Origin: Actinomycetota bacterium
GTDB taxonomy: Bacteria > Actinomycetota > Humimicrobiia > Humimicrobiales > Humimicrobiaceae
Assembly: GCA_013202875.1 (NCBI GenBank)
Contig: JABMRD010000104.1
Coordinates: 1-44,344 of the forward strand
Length of the DNA: 44,344 nt
Direction of reading: 5' to 3'
The notes under the pieces are model-generated. The model worked only from the letters and a program-made list of their open reading frames with translations, made no database searches and was not told where the DNA came from. How positions within the stretch are numbered: the first letter of the stretch is position 1; every line of letters begins with the position of its first letter. Shown piece after piece: positions 1-10,095 of this stretch. The translations under genes were made by a program, and so were the position numbers.

Positions 1-1509
1 AGAACAGGCAGTATTATGGCCCTTATGACCAATGATCTTGAAGCAGTAAGGAATTTCCTGGGCCCGGGACTATTACATCTTTTTAATACTATTTTTGTTT
101 TTATAACCACCCTAACTGTAATGTTTCTTATAAATGTAAGGCTATCACTTTACTCGCTGATTGCTATTCCCTTGATTCCCGTGCTGGTAAGCAAGCTGAG
201 CGCTATGTTACATCGGAGATTTAAAAAGTCTCAGGAACAATATGCTGTCCTTTCAGCTAAAACCCAGGAGAGTATTGCCGGGATAAAAGTTATAAAATCA
301 TTTACCCAGGAGGAAAATGAAAAAAACATATTTTCTGAATTAAATCTTGAATATATGAAAAGAAACCTATCCCTTGCCAGAGCTAGAAACCTGTTCTGGC
401 CATCAATGATTTTTGTAGGAGGAATTGGAACTACGGTTGTCCTGCTGGTAGGTGGGAAACAGGTAATAGATGGAACTTTGACCATAGGTCAATTCGTTCA
501 ATTTTCTGCTTATATTGGCTCCATTACCTGGCCCCTTATCTCCCTGGGGTGGGTCATAAATTTAATCCAGCGTGGTTCCGTTTCAATGGGTAGAATTAAT
601 AATGTATTTAAAATAAAACCGGATATAACAAGTCCTCAAAAACCGGCAGCTCCGGAAACTTTACAGGGTAATATCAGTTTTGATCATGTATTTTTTAGAT
701 ATGAACTCAGTGAAAAAACAAAAAAGTTTATTAAGGCAACCTTTATTGACTTTAAAGATACATTCACCCGTGCCATTGAAAATAATTGGGTAATCAAAGA
801 CATGAGTTTCGATATTAAAGCAGGGATGAAGGTGGGCATAGTAGGATTTACCGGGTCTGCAAAATCAACTATAGCTAACCTCATTCCCCGTCTTTACAAC
901 CCACAAAAGGGTAAGATTCTGATAGATGGGTTTGATATAAGGTCCTACCCCCTGGAAGTTCTCCGGTCAAATATTGGATATGTTACCCAGGAACCTTTCC
1001 TCTTCTCAAAATCAATCAGGGAAAACATTTTATTTGGAAAAGAGGAGATCCTGTCACATCTAAGTGAGAGTGAGATTACAAATAAAATTATAGAAGTTTC
1101 AAAAACATCCCATCTCCATGAGGATATAAGACAGTTCCCCCAAAAATATGAAACTCTTATTGGTGAACGTGGAGTTACCTTATCGGGGGGACAGAAACAG
1201 AGACTGGCCATAGCCAGAGCTCTGCTTTCAGAGCCTGTAATTTTAGTCTTTGATGATTCGTTTTCAAACGTGGACACCAATACCGAGGAATTGATACTTT
1301 CTGATTTAAAACAAAAAACTTTTGGTATTACTACCATAATAATTTCCCACCGTATTTCCACCATAAAAGACTCTGATTTGATTATGGTTATTGATAATGG
1401 AGAAATAGAAGAAATGGGAAAACACAGTGAACTTATTAAAAAATGCAGTATATACCAGAGCTTATATTACAGACAGCAACTATCTGAAGAGTTAAGAGAG
1501 GAAGTTTAA
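1..1509 (+). CDS. ABC exporter half-transporter (TMD-NBD), degenerate-site subunit, 5' truncated by window edge
   Basis: Frame is open from base 1 (RTGSIMALMTNDLEAV...). NBD has LSGGQ, VFDDSFSNVD and ISHR; Walker A is GFTGSAKST. Confidence 0.93.
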   Translation, partial: RTGSIMALMTNDLEAVRNFLGPGLLHLFNTIFVFITTLTVMFLINVRLSLYSLIAIPLIPVLVSKLSAMLHRRFKKSQEQYAVLSAKTQESIAGIKVIKSFTQEENEKNIFSELNLEYMKRNLSLARARNLFWPSMIFVGGIGTTVVLLVGGKQVIDGTLTIGQFVQFSAYIGSITWPLISLGWVINLIQRGSVSMGRINNVFKIKPDITSPQKPAAPETLQGNISFDHVFFRYELSEKTKKFIKATFIDFKDTFTRAIENNWVIKDMSFDIKAGMKVGIVGFTGSAKSTIANLIPRLYNPQKGKILIDGFDIRSYPLEVLRSNIGYVTQEPFLFSKSIRENILFGKEEILSHLSESEITNKIIEVSKTSHLHEDIRQFPQKYETLIGERGVTLSGGQKQRLAIARALLSEPVILVFDDSFSNVDTNTEELILSDLKQKTFGITTIIISHRISTIKDSDLIMVIDNGEIEEMGKHSELIKKCSIYQSLYYRQQLSEELREEV

Positions 1510-1528
1510 AATAACCAAGGGGCAAAAG

Positions 1529-3307
1529 ATGTTAGAAGGTTTTTACGAAAAAGATCTAGTAGAAAAACAAATAGATAAAAAAATAATTTTAAAACTTTTC
1601 AGATATATAAAGCCGTACAGGCTCCTTTTGGCCTTTACTATCTTTCTGCTTCTGGTTACAGCAGGCCTGCAGATGGCAGGGCCGTTCTTGTTAAAAATAG
1701 CTATTGACAATTATATTATGCCCGGGGAATTTAAAGGACTTCTCTATGTAGCAGTCCTATATGGTCTGATAATATTATTTGAATTTGTAATCAGGTACTT
1801 TCAGGGATATTACACCGAATATATGGGACAGAAGATAATGTACGATATGAGGATGGACATCTTTTCCCATATAAACAAGATGCCTATGTCCTTCTTTGAT
1901 AAAAATCCAGTAGGAAGAATCATGACCAGGGTCACTACTGATGTTCAAACCCTAAATGAAATGCTATCCTCGGGAATTGTCACTATCTTTGGAGACATAT
2001 TTATGATACTGGGTATTATGATTGTGATGCTCTCTTTGAACTGGAAACTATCACTTATAGCCTTTTCAGTACTGATCCTGCTGGCTATCACCACCTTTAT
2101 ATTCAGATCCAAAGTTAGAATAACTTTCAGAATCGTCAGGACAAAAATATCCAATATTAACTCCTTTTTGCAGGAAGCAATTTCCGGAATAAACACTACC
2201 AAGCTGTTTAACCGGCAAAAGGAAAACAATAAGGATTTTAAGGATCTTAGCCGGAGTTACCTGGATATTTACCTTAAAACCATATTTTATTACGCTGTAT
2301 TTTACCCGGTGGTAATTATCATCAGTACCCTGGCAGTAGCTCTGATAATCTGGTACGGAGGGCAAAAAGTTATTGCCAATCTTCTTACTCTGGGAACCCT
2401 GGTGGCTTTTATACAGTACATAGAAAAATTCTTCCATCCCATAAGTGATTTGAGTGAAAAATTTGGAATCCTCCAGGAAGCCATAGCTGCTTCAGAAAGA
2501 ATATTTAAACTTCTGGACCAGAAACCCTCTATTGTATCTCCTGCAAAACCTGTGAAAGTCAAAGAGATTAAGGGCAATATTAAATTTAATAAAGTATGGT
2601 TTGCCTACAATGATAAAAACTACGTGCTTAAAGATATTTCTTTCAAACTTGAAACAGGCCAGAGCGTGGCTTTCGTAGGAGCAACCGGGTCAGGAAAAAC
2701 ATCTGTAATAAACTTGCTTAATAGATTTTATGACATACAGAAAGGAAAGATTTTTCTTGACGATATAGATATAAAAAGTTTTGACCTGCAGGATTTAAGG
2801 AAACATATCGGGGTGGTAATGCAGGATGTATTTCTTTTTTCCGGTACCGTACTGGATAATATCCGTCTGGGAAATAAAGACATTTCCCTGGAAAGGGTAA
2901 TTGAGGCTTCAAAATATGTAAATGCCAATAAATTTATAGAAAGACTTCCTGGCAAATACGACTATGAAGTGAAAGAGAGAGGACAGACATTATCAGTAGG
3001 CCAGCGCCAGCTAATTGCTTTTACCAGAGCTCTTGTATTCAATCCGGAAATCCTTCTGGTACTTGATGAAGCTACCTCAAGTATTGATTCTGAAATAGAA
3101 GCATTAATTCAGGACGCTCTGGGTAAAATAATGAAAAACAGGACCACCATAGTGATTGCCCACCGGCTCTCTACCATAAGGAATGTAGATAAAATAATAG
3201 TCCTGTCTCATGGCAGAATAGTAGAAAAGGGTACTCACAAGCAGCTTCTCAAACTAAGGGGAATTTACTACAAGCTATATAAATTTCAATACCAGCTGCA
3301 GGCTTAA
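1529..3307 (+). CDS. ABC exporter half-transporter (TMD-NBD), partner subunit
   Basis: GATGSGKTS Walker A, LVLDEATSSID Walker B, LSVGQ signature, AHR H-loop; 19 bp after the previous CDS. Confidence 0.94.
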   Translation: MLEGFYEKDLVEKQIDKKIILKLFRYIKPYRLLLAFTIFLLLVTAGLQMAGPFLLKIAIDNYIMPGEFKGLLYVAVLYGLIILFEFVIRYFQGYYTEYMGQKIMYDMRMDIFSHINKMPMSFFDKNPVGRIMTRVTTDVQTLNEMLSSGIVTIFGDIFMILGIMIVMLSLNWKLSLIAFSVLILLAITTFIFRSKVRITFRIVRTKISNINSFLQEAISGINTTKLFNRQKENNKDFKDLSRSYLDIYLKTIFYYAVFYPVVIIISTLAVALIIWYGGQKVIANLLTLGTLVAFIQYIEKFFHPISDLSEKFGILQEAIAASERIFKLLDQKPSIVSPAKPVKVKEIKGNIKFNKVWFAYNDKNYVLKDISFKLETGQSVAFVGATGSGKTSVINLLNRFYDIQKGKIFLDDIDIKSFDLQDLRKHIGVVMQDVFLFSGTVLDNIRLGNKDISLERVIEASKYVNANKFIERLPGKYDYEVKERGQTLSVGQRQLIAFTRALVFNPEILLVLDEATSSIDSEIEALIQDALGKIMKNRTTIVIAHRLSTIRNVDKIIVLSHGRIVEKGTHKQLLKLRGIYYKLYKFQYQLQA

Positions 3308-3604
3308 AATTAACGTCTTCCCTGCCGCATATTTAATCTTTCTAATACCTACTGCCAGTATTCCGGTTTTGTTATTTCATTTCCATTACTATCAATGATT
3401 TTTTCGGATAGCTGGCTTTTTTAAAAATAACTGGTAAAAATCCTGACACTGAATATACAAAACTAATATTAAATTTAGTCTGGTTAATACATTATCATTT
3501 TTTAATGAATTTTCTTTATGATATAATCACTTTATTATTAGTAGATAACTTTTAATTTTACTGTTCAGTCATAATTTATATTGTCGATAAACTATAGGAG
3601 GCAG

Positions 3605-4249
3605 ATGATTCTGCAAAATTTTTACTTAAATACTATAGTTATTCTACTTGCGTCATATCTCATTGGCTCCTTCCCGTCCGCACATATTGCCGGAAAAATA
3701 AAAGGTATTGATATAAGTAAAGAGGGAAGCAGAAATGTCGGTGGGATGAACACAATCACAAATGTAGGTAAATTCGCAGGAGTGACAGTAATAATTATTG
3801 ATATTGGGAAAGGGGCACTGGCAGCTTACCTTGCCAGTAGATTTTCAGATCATATTTTTATCCCCCTTCTTGCTGTTGTATTTGCAGTGATGGGACATAA
3901 TTGGATGGTATATATCGGTTTTAAAGGTGGAAAAGGAGTCTCAACATTTTTAGGGGGGTTGCTTTACCTGTCACCAATATCATTCCTTTTTCTTTACCTT
4001 CTATTTATACCTGTCGCTTTGTTCATTATCAAGGATTCATACCTTGCAACTGCTGTCGGATTCTTTTTCTTCTCTTTTTTTCTCGGGATTTACAAAGAAA
4101 GCCCCTGGTGGGTAATTTTTGGGCTCCTTGTAACCATAGTGTACAGTATAAAAAGCTACAGCTTTTTAAAATCATACTATACTGAAAAAAGAAAAGATGT
4201 AAGTCCGGCAGTTAAAAAAATATTTAAACCATTTTTCAAGGGAATGTAA
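3605..4249 (+). CDS. plsY: Glycerol-3-phosphate acyltransferase PlsY
   Basis: GSFPSAHIAGKIKGIDISKEGSRNVGGMNT, GHNWMVYIGFKGGKGVSTFLG; AGGAGGCAG immediately before ATG at 3605, so the upstream start at 3581 is less likely. Confidence 0.88.
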   Translation: MILQNFYLNTIVILLASYLIGSFPSAHIAGKIKGIDISKEGSRNVGGMNTITNVGKFAGVTVIIIDIGKGALAAYLASRFSDHIFIPLLAVVFAVMGHNWMVYIGFKGGKGVSTFLGGLLYLSPISFLFLYLLFIPVALFIIKDSYLATAVGFFFFSFFLGIYKESPWWVIFGLLVTIVYSIKSYSFLKSYYTEKRKDVSPAVKKIFKPFFKGM

Positions 4250-4252
4250 AAA

Positions 4253-4708
4253 ATGAAATGCCCCTACTGCTCAAACCCTGATACAAGGGTTATAGATTCC
4301 AGATTAACTGATTCTAATGATAATGTCAGAAGAAGAAGAATGTGCGAAAAATGCAGTAAAAGGTTTACAACCTATGAAAGGATGGAAAATCAGCCCATCG
4401 CAGTTATAAAGAAAGATGATACAAGACAGCCTTTTGACAGAAATAAGATACTCAGCGGATTAATCAGGGCATGTATAAAAAGAAACATAGGCACAGAAGT
4501 ACTAAATAAAATTGTAGACGATATAGAAAACGAAATTTCCAATATGCCTTCCAATGAAATCCAATCTAAAGAAATAGGAAATCTTGTTCTTAAAAGATTA
4601 AAGAACCTGGATAAAGTTGCATATATTAGATTTGCTTCTGTTTACAAGCAATTCGATAGCATCAAACAATTTACCAAAGAATTATCGGAATTACAAAAAT
4701 CAAAATAA
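4253..4708 (+). CDS. nrdR: Transcriptional repressor NrdR (Zn ribbon + ATP cone)
   Basis: MKCPYCSNPDTRVIDSR...RRRRMCEKCSKRFTTYERME plus ATP-cone region. Confidence 0.97.
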   Translation: MKCPYCSNPDTRVIDSRLTDSNDNVRRRRMCEKCSKRFTTYERMENQPIAVIKKDDTRQPFDRNKILSGLIRACIKRNIGTEVLNKIVDDIENEISNMPSNEIQSKEIGNLVLKRLKNLDKVAYIRFASVYKQFDSIKQFTKELSELQKSK

Positions 4709-4719
4709 AACCGGTTGTA

Positions 4720-5877
4720 TTATAACTTGTATCTTAACACAGCTCCAATACTTCCAGCTCTTATTAGTTTTTCATTCCCTTCTATATCCGCTATTTCACA
4801 TCCCTGGTTTAAAGCATCCTCAACAATCTCATCAACTATATCATTATAAAATACCGGCTTTCCTCCACAATACGGACACTTATCTTTATATTCTATAGTT
4901 AAGTAGCGGCATGAATCACAAATATAACCCTCATGTGTAAATTGTCTGTCATATATTAAAATCCTTATCTTCTCGATTAATAACGATTTTATGGTAGCAT
5001 CAATTCCAAGCACACCCATTCCATTTGGGTTATCTTCATCAATTAGCCTGTCGATCAGGTCATTTTTAGTTTTAGCCTCAAATTCATCAATAACTTTTTG
5101 AGCTTTATTTCTAATTAAAGAAATATTTGAATCCGGCTCAGCATCAATATTGCCAATATGTATTGACTGCAGGTAACTGTGCAGATAATTTAAAAAATCA
5201 GGAATTATTTTTTTTCTTCCTGCTAGAATCAGATAATCAAATTTTTCCCCTTTGAAAAGTTCCATTGTTCTGTCATTTACCAGTTTGAAGAAATGATGTA
5301 ACTTCTCTTCTAGCCTGCCATACAGTTTTCTTTCTCTCAAAACAGCTTGACTTTTAAAATTAACCTTTGAAGGGACATCACTTATAAAAGCTGCGAGATA
5401 CTCATTAATCTCACCAAGATATACAGAATAAATTTGCGCTTTTTCCCTGTCAATAAGCAGTACACCGTATTTTTTAGAATTATTAATAAGAGCCCTTATA
5501 TTCTGGGTATACGGCTTGGGATCGATAATTATTTTGGATCTCATTATTATGGGTATTCTAAATTCTTTCCACGGGCCATCTCCTGAAGAAAAAATTGCAA
5601 GTGTCTTTGTTGAATCAGCTCTGAACTTATCATTTACAAAAGCTTTCACTTTTTCAAAGACTTCAAATGCCTCCTTTTTATGGTTTTTATCAATATTAGT
5701 ATCAGCCTCCAGTTTCTCTTTACTGCTGACAATCATGGAATTCAATTTAGTCTGGTAATCTCTTTTCGTAATCCTGGACCTGTCTACCAAAAGATAAACA
5801 CTTACTACCGGTCTCCCTGTGGGAACGAAATTTAGTATTTCTTCCAGGCCCGAAACTTCATTGCTTGAATTTGCCAT
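4720..5877 (-). CDS. baeRF/Vms1-like protein (bacterial homologue of archaeo-eukaryotic release factor eRF1)
   Basis: FVPTGRPVVSVYL N-terminus, RERKLYGRLEEKLHHFF helix, CxxC..CPYCGG ribbon, C-terminal GSIGAVLRYKL; GAGAGGAG SD favours ATG at 5877 over 5898. Confidence 0.75.
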   Translation of the reverse strand: MANSSNEVSGLEEILNFVPTGRPVVSVYLLVDRSRITKRDYQTKLNSMIVSSKEKLEADTNIDKNHKKEAFEVFEKVKAFVNDKFRADSTKTLAIFSSGDGPWKEFRIPIIMRSKIIIDPKPYTQNIRALINNSKKYGVLLIDREKAQIYSVYLGEINEYLAAFISDVPSKVNFKSQAVLRERKLYGRLEEKLHHFFKLVNDRTMELFKGEKFDYLILAGRKKIIPDFLNYLHSYLQSIHIGNIDAEPDSNISLIRNKAQKVIDEFEAKTKNDLIDRLIDEDNPNGMGVLGIDATIKSLLIEKIRILIYDRQFTHEGYICDSCRYLTIEYKDKCPYCGGKPVFYNDIVDEIVEDALNQGCEIADIEGNEKLIRAGSIGAVLRYKL

Positions 5878-6030
5878 AAATAATACCGCTCCTCTCACTA
5901 CTGTATTAATATGATAAATACTGTGTTTATTATTCCAATGGACATTCTTGCTTTAAAAACTTTAATTTATAACTAAAATTTATTATTATTGTTATCATTA
6001 TACAATACCTATTCAAGAAAGAGAGTATTA

Positions 6031-6891
6031 ATGTTTGGATATATTGGATATAAAATCCTCGAATTTATTGCCATTTCAACTCCCTACCCTGTTATATACT
6101 TCATTGCAACATTTGGCGCCAGGCTATGGATGCTAACTGGCGTAGATGTTAAGACCATTAGAAATAATGTTTCAAAAGTACTCAACCTTAATATAAATAA
6201 TAAGGAAGTTCATAGAATAGCAAATAGGATTTTTATAAACTGGGCAAAAAATGTTGTTGACTTTTTAAAACACCCTATTATCTCAAAAGAGAAATTAAAA
6301 CAAAGGGTAGAAATAGAGGGTCTTGAGCATCTGGATAATGCATTAAAAAAAGGAAGGGGTGCAGTTATTATTTCAGCGCATATCGGGAACTTTGAATGGG
6401 CTGCCTGTAGAATAGCAGTAGAGGGATATAAGATATGGGTTATGAGCCTGGTTAGAAAAAATAAACTTGTGAGGAAATTTTTTGAGTCAAATAGACTTTC
6501 AAAAGGACTTAAAACTCTTTATATAAACAGGATGCTGAATGTTTTTAGAATGCTTAAGAACAATGAAATAGTGGCTATAGCAGCAGACTGGGCTCCTACA
6601 GGGCAAGCCACCAGGCCGTTTAAATTCTTTGGTAAAACAGCGTATCTGCCTACAGGTGCCCTCATGATAGCATTAAAATCTGGGGCACAATTAATACCAT
6701 GTTTTGTCTGTAAAAAGGATAAATATAACCATTTCCAAATAATCGAAAAACCCATTGATCTCATAAGAGAGGGGGATAAAGAAACATTGATTGCTAAAAA
6801 TATGGAAAAAGTGCTGGAGGTGATGGAAAAGTACATCAGGGTTAATATTTCCGAATGGGAAATGTTTCATAATATCTGGAGTGAAAAATAG
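6031..6891 (+). CDS. LpxL/HtrB-family lysophospholipid acyltransferase
   Basis: SAHIGNFEWA (HX4E), ADWAPTGQATRPFKFFGKTAYLPTGALMIALKSGAQLIPCF. Confidence 0.85.
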   Translation: MFGYIGYKILEFIAISTPYPVIYFIATFGARLWMLTGVDVKTIRNNVSKVLNLNINNKEVHRIANRIFINWAKNVVDFLKHPIISKEKLKQRVEIEGLEHLDNALKKGRGAVIISAHIGNFEWAACRIAVEGYKIWVMSLVRKNKLVRKFFESNRLSKGLKTLYINRMLNVFRMLKNNEIVAIAADWAPTGQATRPFKFFGKTAYLPTGALMIALKSGAQLIPCFVCKKDKYNHFQIIEKPIDLIREGDKETLIAKNMEKVLEVMEKYIRVNISEWEMFHNIWSEK

Positions 6892-7100
6892 TTTCATTTC
6901 ATTTATAATTTACTCACTTTTACATATATGCTTTAATATCTGGCAACCCGGAATTTTATCAGTTCTTCAATCATCAGATGAATAGAAAAAGGGGGAATAG
7001 TCTATAAAACTAATATTTTTTTATTTCGATTTATAAAAGTTCTATAAATTCCACTTTTTTTATATAATAATATTCAATTACCAATTGAAGAAAGAAAAAA

Positions 7101-7535
7101 TTGATCGAAATATTTGACCTGCCACGGATAATAATATCAAATATATATAAGGTAATTACTAGAATAAGGGTATTTAATACTGATAAAATACCCCAAGATA
7201 CTTCAGTAATTTTTACTTTTAATCATATTGCAGGAGCAGCTTATATAATTTATAAACTAAAGTGGCCAATTGTTCCAGTTTATATACATAATATGTTTAA
7301 AGGTCCAGGTGTGGAAAGTTTTATTGGGAGAAATGAATGGACTAAGGGAATGACTGCTATGATAATAAATATTGGTAGGAGAATAAATGTAGTAGTTGGC
7401 AATCCAATGTGGCCAACTTCTTTTATTAAAAGTAAAAAACCATATAAAAGGGTAGTAGAAGATATTAATAATTCACTATTTGAAGCATTTTTAAGATTGG
7501 AAAAAGATATAAATAATGTTATCAGAAAAACCTAA
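7101..7535 (+). CDS. PlsC-like acyltransferase homologue lacking the central catalytic blocks (TTG start)
   Basis: VIFTFNHI (block I start) runs directly into AGAAYIIYKLKWPIVPVYI (block IV-like), then INVVVGNPMWP; overlaps the next CDS. Confidence 0.55.
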   Translation: MIEIFDLPRIIISNIYKVITRIRVFNTDKIPQDTSVIFTFNHIAGAAYIIYKLKWPIVPVYIHNMFKGPGVESFIGRNEWTKGMTAMIINIGRRINVVVGNPMWPTSFIKSKKPYKRVVEDINNSLFEAFLRLEKDINNVIRKT

Positions 7536-8229
7536 AACAAAAACTAATTATTTAAATATATTGCCAGTATCACGAAGCAGAAAAGAAGCAAGGGAAGCTT
7601 ATGATAAAATTAGTAAATTTTATGACTTTACTGAAGGGATTTTTGAAAAAAAATATATAAATATGGCATTAGAACAACTTTATATAAAAGAAGGAGAGGT
7701 AGTTTTAGAAATAGGATTTGGAACCGGTAATGCTCTAATTAAGATGGCAGAATATGTTGGTAGAAGTGGATTTGTATATGGAATAGATATTTCCCCTAAA
7801 ATGGTTGAGATTACTATCAAGAAAATAAAAAACAGGGTACTTTCGGATAGGATAAAACTTACATGTGGAGATGCTGCAAGATTACCCTATCCCGATAAGA
7901 AATTCGATGTGGTTTTTTTAAGCTTTACTCTTGAACTTTTTGATACTCCTGAAATCCCAGAAATATTAAAAGAGGTAAGGAGAGTCTTAAAACCAGATGG
8001 AAGACTTAGTATTGTTAGCCTTTCCAAAGACAATGGAAAATCCCTATTCTTAAGATTATATGAATGGGCACATAAAAAATTCCCCAAATATATTGACTGC
8101 AGACCTATATTTGTAGCTTGTTCGCTTGAAAATGCAGGATTTGAAATCAGCTATAAAAATAAAGCAAAAATCTTTTTAGCACCTCTTGAGATTGTAATTG
8201 GTATTAATAAATCCGGCACCTCTTATTAA
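7516..8229 (+). CDS. Class I SAM-dependent methyltransferase (UbiE/MenG-like)
   Basis: VLEIGFGTGNALIKMAEYVG, DAARLPYPDKKFDVVFLSFTLELF, EVRRVLKPDGRLSIVS. Confidence 0.9.
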   Translation: MLSEKPKTKTNYLNILPVSRSRKEAREAYDKISKFYDFTEGIFEKKYINMALEQLYIKEGEVVLEIGFGTGNALIKMAEYVGRSGFVYGIDISPKMVEITIKKIKNRVLSDRIKLTCGDAARLPYPDKKFDVVFLSFTLELFDTPEIPEILKEVRRVLKPDGRLSIVSLSKDNGKSLFLRLYEWAHKKFPKYIDCRPIFVACSLENAGFEISYKNKAKIFLAPLEIVIGINKSGTSY

Positions 8230-8299
8230 ATCTATATAATCATTCTTAATTAGGTCCCCGGTAACACAGCTACCATAGGATACAAGAGTATTGTAAAAG

Positions 8300-8360
8300 A
8301 TGGCTGCCCCGGGTTGCGAAATTTCGAACCAATTTTTAAAAGAAATAATTAATTTAAAGA
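8300..8360. repeat. Dispersed direct repeat copy A
   Basis: ATGGCTGCCCCGGGTTGCGAAATTTCGAACCAATTTTTAAAAGAAATAATTAATTTAAAG, shared with copies B-E. Confidence 0.9.
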
Positions 8361-8586
8361 ATAATTTTTCTATACCTATAGATTTTTAATAGTCGTATCA
8401 TGTCCTCTAGTTGCAACTTATCAAAAATGAATTTTTGAAAAGTACAAAAAAATGGACACTAAAATACCTGTAGGCAGATTACAATCAGCAATTTACAAGT
8501 AGAACAGAATAAGGCAGCCTACTTCTTGGGGTGACTCATATAAAATACTATATCTTTTTCGGTATTTGCATTTATATAAATATCAA

Positions 8587-10095
8587 TTATTTCGCTGTGG
8601 TTTTTACAAGCTCTTCCTGAGACATTTCTGCTAACTTTTTGACCTTGTTCACATCAAGATCCAATCCCTTAGCAACGCGCGTGCCGTACTCGGGATCGGC
8701 CTTGTAGAAAATTGCTGACTGGCGCAGCTGTATTCGTTTTAGTGCATTACAGAGGTGTGTTGTGATATTCCCTATTAGATGGTCTCTATCTTCGTCAGTC
8801 ATCACTCGACGATAGAGTTCCCCGGCCTGAAAGAAATCATCGTTTGGATGAATATAAGGCTGTCTGGCAGCCTGACCTGATACCTCAAACGGTGGCTCAC
8901 CAGCATTCTGATTAGGTTCTGGACCACCAAAACTGTTGGGATAATAATTTGGTCCGTTGCCGCCGTTATCACCATAAGTCATGTAACCATCACGCTGGTA
9001 GTAATTAACAGCGTTCTTTGGACGGTTAATAGGTAATAAATGATAGTTGGGTCCCAGACGATGTAGGTGGGCATCATGGTAAGAAAATAGGCGACCTTGA
9101 AGTAACTTATCTGATGATGCTGCAATACCAGAGACAAAGTTTGCAGGGGAAAAGGCTGCCTGTTCAACTTCTGCAAAATAATTCTTCGGGTTACGGTTTA
9201 AAACCAATCGTCCGACAGTAAACGGCTTAACATCAGCATGAAACCAGACCTTGGTGACATCGAAGGGATCAAATCGGTACTTTTCAGCTTCCTTGGGAGT
9301 CATTATCTGCATTTCCAGCTTCCATGACGGATATTTACCGCCCTCGATGGCTTCAAACAGATCACGGGTAGCGTGATCGGGGTCTTTGCCCTTTATTTCA
9401 GTTGCTTCATCGCGGTTTAAGTTCTGGATACCTTGTTCCGTCTTAAAATGATATTTAACCCAAAAGTACTCTCCTTTTTCGTTATACCACTTGAATGTGT
9501 GACTGCTATAGCCATTCATGTGGCGAAAGTTCCTGGGTGTACCGCGGTCTGAGAACAGGATAGTGACCTGATGGAGTGACTCTGGTGTCAGGGATAGAAA
9601 GTCCCAGAACATACTGGTATCTTTAAGATTCGAGCCGGGGTGGCGTTTCTGAGTATGGATGAAGTCCGGAAACTTCAAAGGGTCTCGGATGAAAAAAACA
9701 GGGGTATTGTTTCCGGTCATATCGTAGTTGCCTTCTTCCGTATAAAACTTCAGAGCAAATCCACGTGGATCTCGCTCGGCATCAGCCGAGCCTCTCTCTC
9801 CTCCTACAGTGGAGAAACGGGCAAATACTTCTGTACGCTTGCCAATTTTAGAAAGGAATTTTGCTTTTGTGTATTTCGTTATGTCAGCTGTTACCTCAAA
9901 GTAACCGTGCGCTCCTGCGCCCTTAGCATGGACGACGCGCTCTGGAATACGCTCCCGGTCAAAGTGGCCTAATTTTTCCAGCAGATGTGTATCCTGCATG
10001 AGGATAGGGCCAGGATTGCCTGCTGTCTTAGAATTCTGATCATTATCAACCGGGGTACCAAAACCAGTAGTATAGATTTTCTTCTCTTCTGCCAT
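8587..10095 (-). CDS. katA: Monofunctional haem catalase
   Basis: [80 protein letters not shown]. Confidence 0.97.
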   Translation of the reverse strand: MAEEKKIYTTGFGTPVDNDQNSKTAGNPGPILMQDTHLLEKLGHFDRERIPERVVHAKGAGAHGYFEVTADITKYTKAKFLSKIGKRTEVFARFSTVGGERGSADAERDPRGFALKFYTEEGNYDMTGNNTPVFFIRDPLKFPDFIHTQKRHPGSNLKDTSMFWDFLSLTPESLHQVTILFSDRGTPRNFRHMNGYSSHTFKWYNEKGEYFWVKYHFKTEQGIQNLNRDEATEIKGKDPDHATRDLFEAIEGGKYPSWKLEMQIMTPKEAEKYRFDPFDVTKVWFHADVKPFTVGRLVLNRNPKNYFAEVEQAAFSPANFVSGIAASSDKLLQGRLFSYHDAHLHRLGPNYHLLPINRPKNAVNYYQRDGYMTYGDNGGNGPNYYPNSFGGPEPNQNAGEPPFEVSGQAARQPYIHPNDDFFQAGELYRRVMTDEDRDHLIGNITTHLCNALKRIQLRQSAIFYKADPEYGTRVAKGLDLDVNKVKKLAEMSQEELVKTTAK

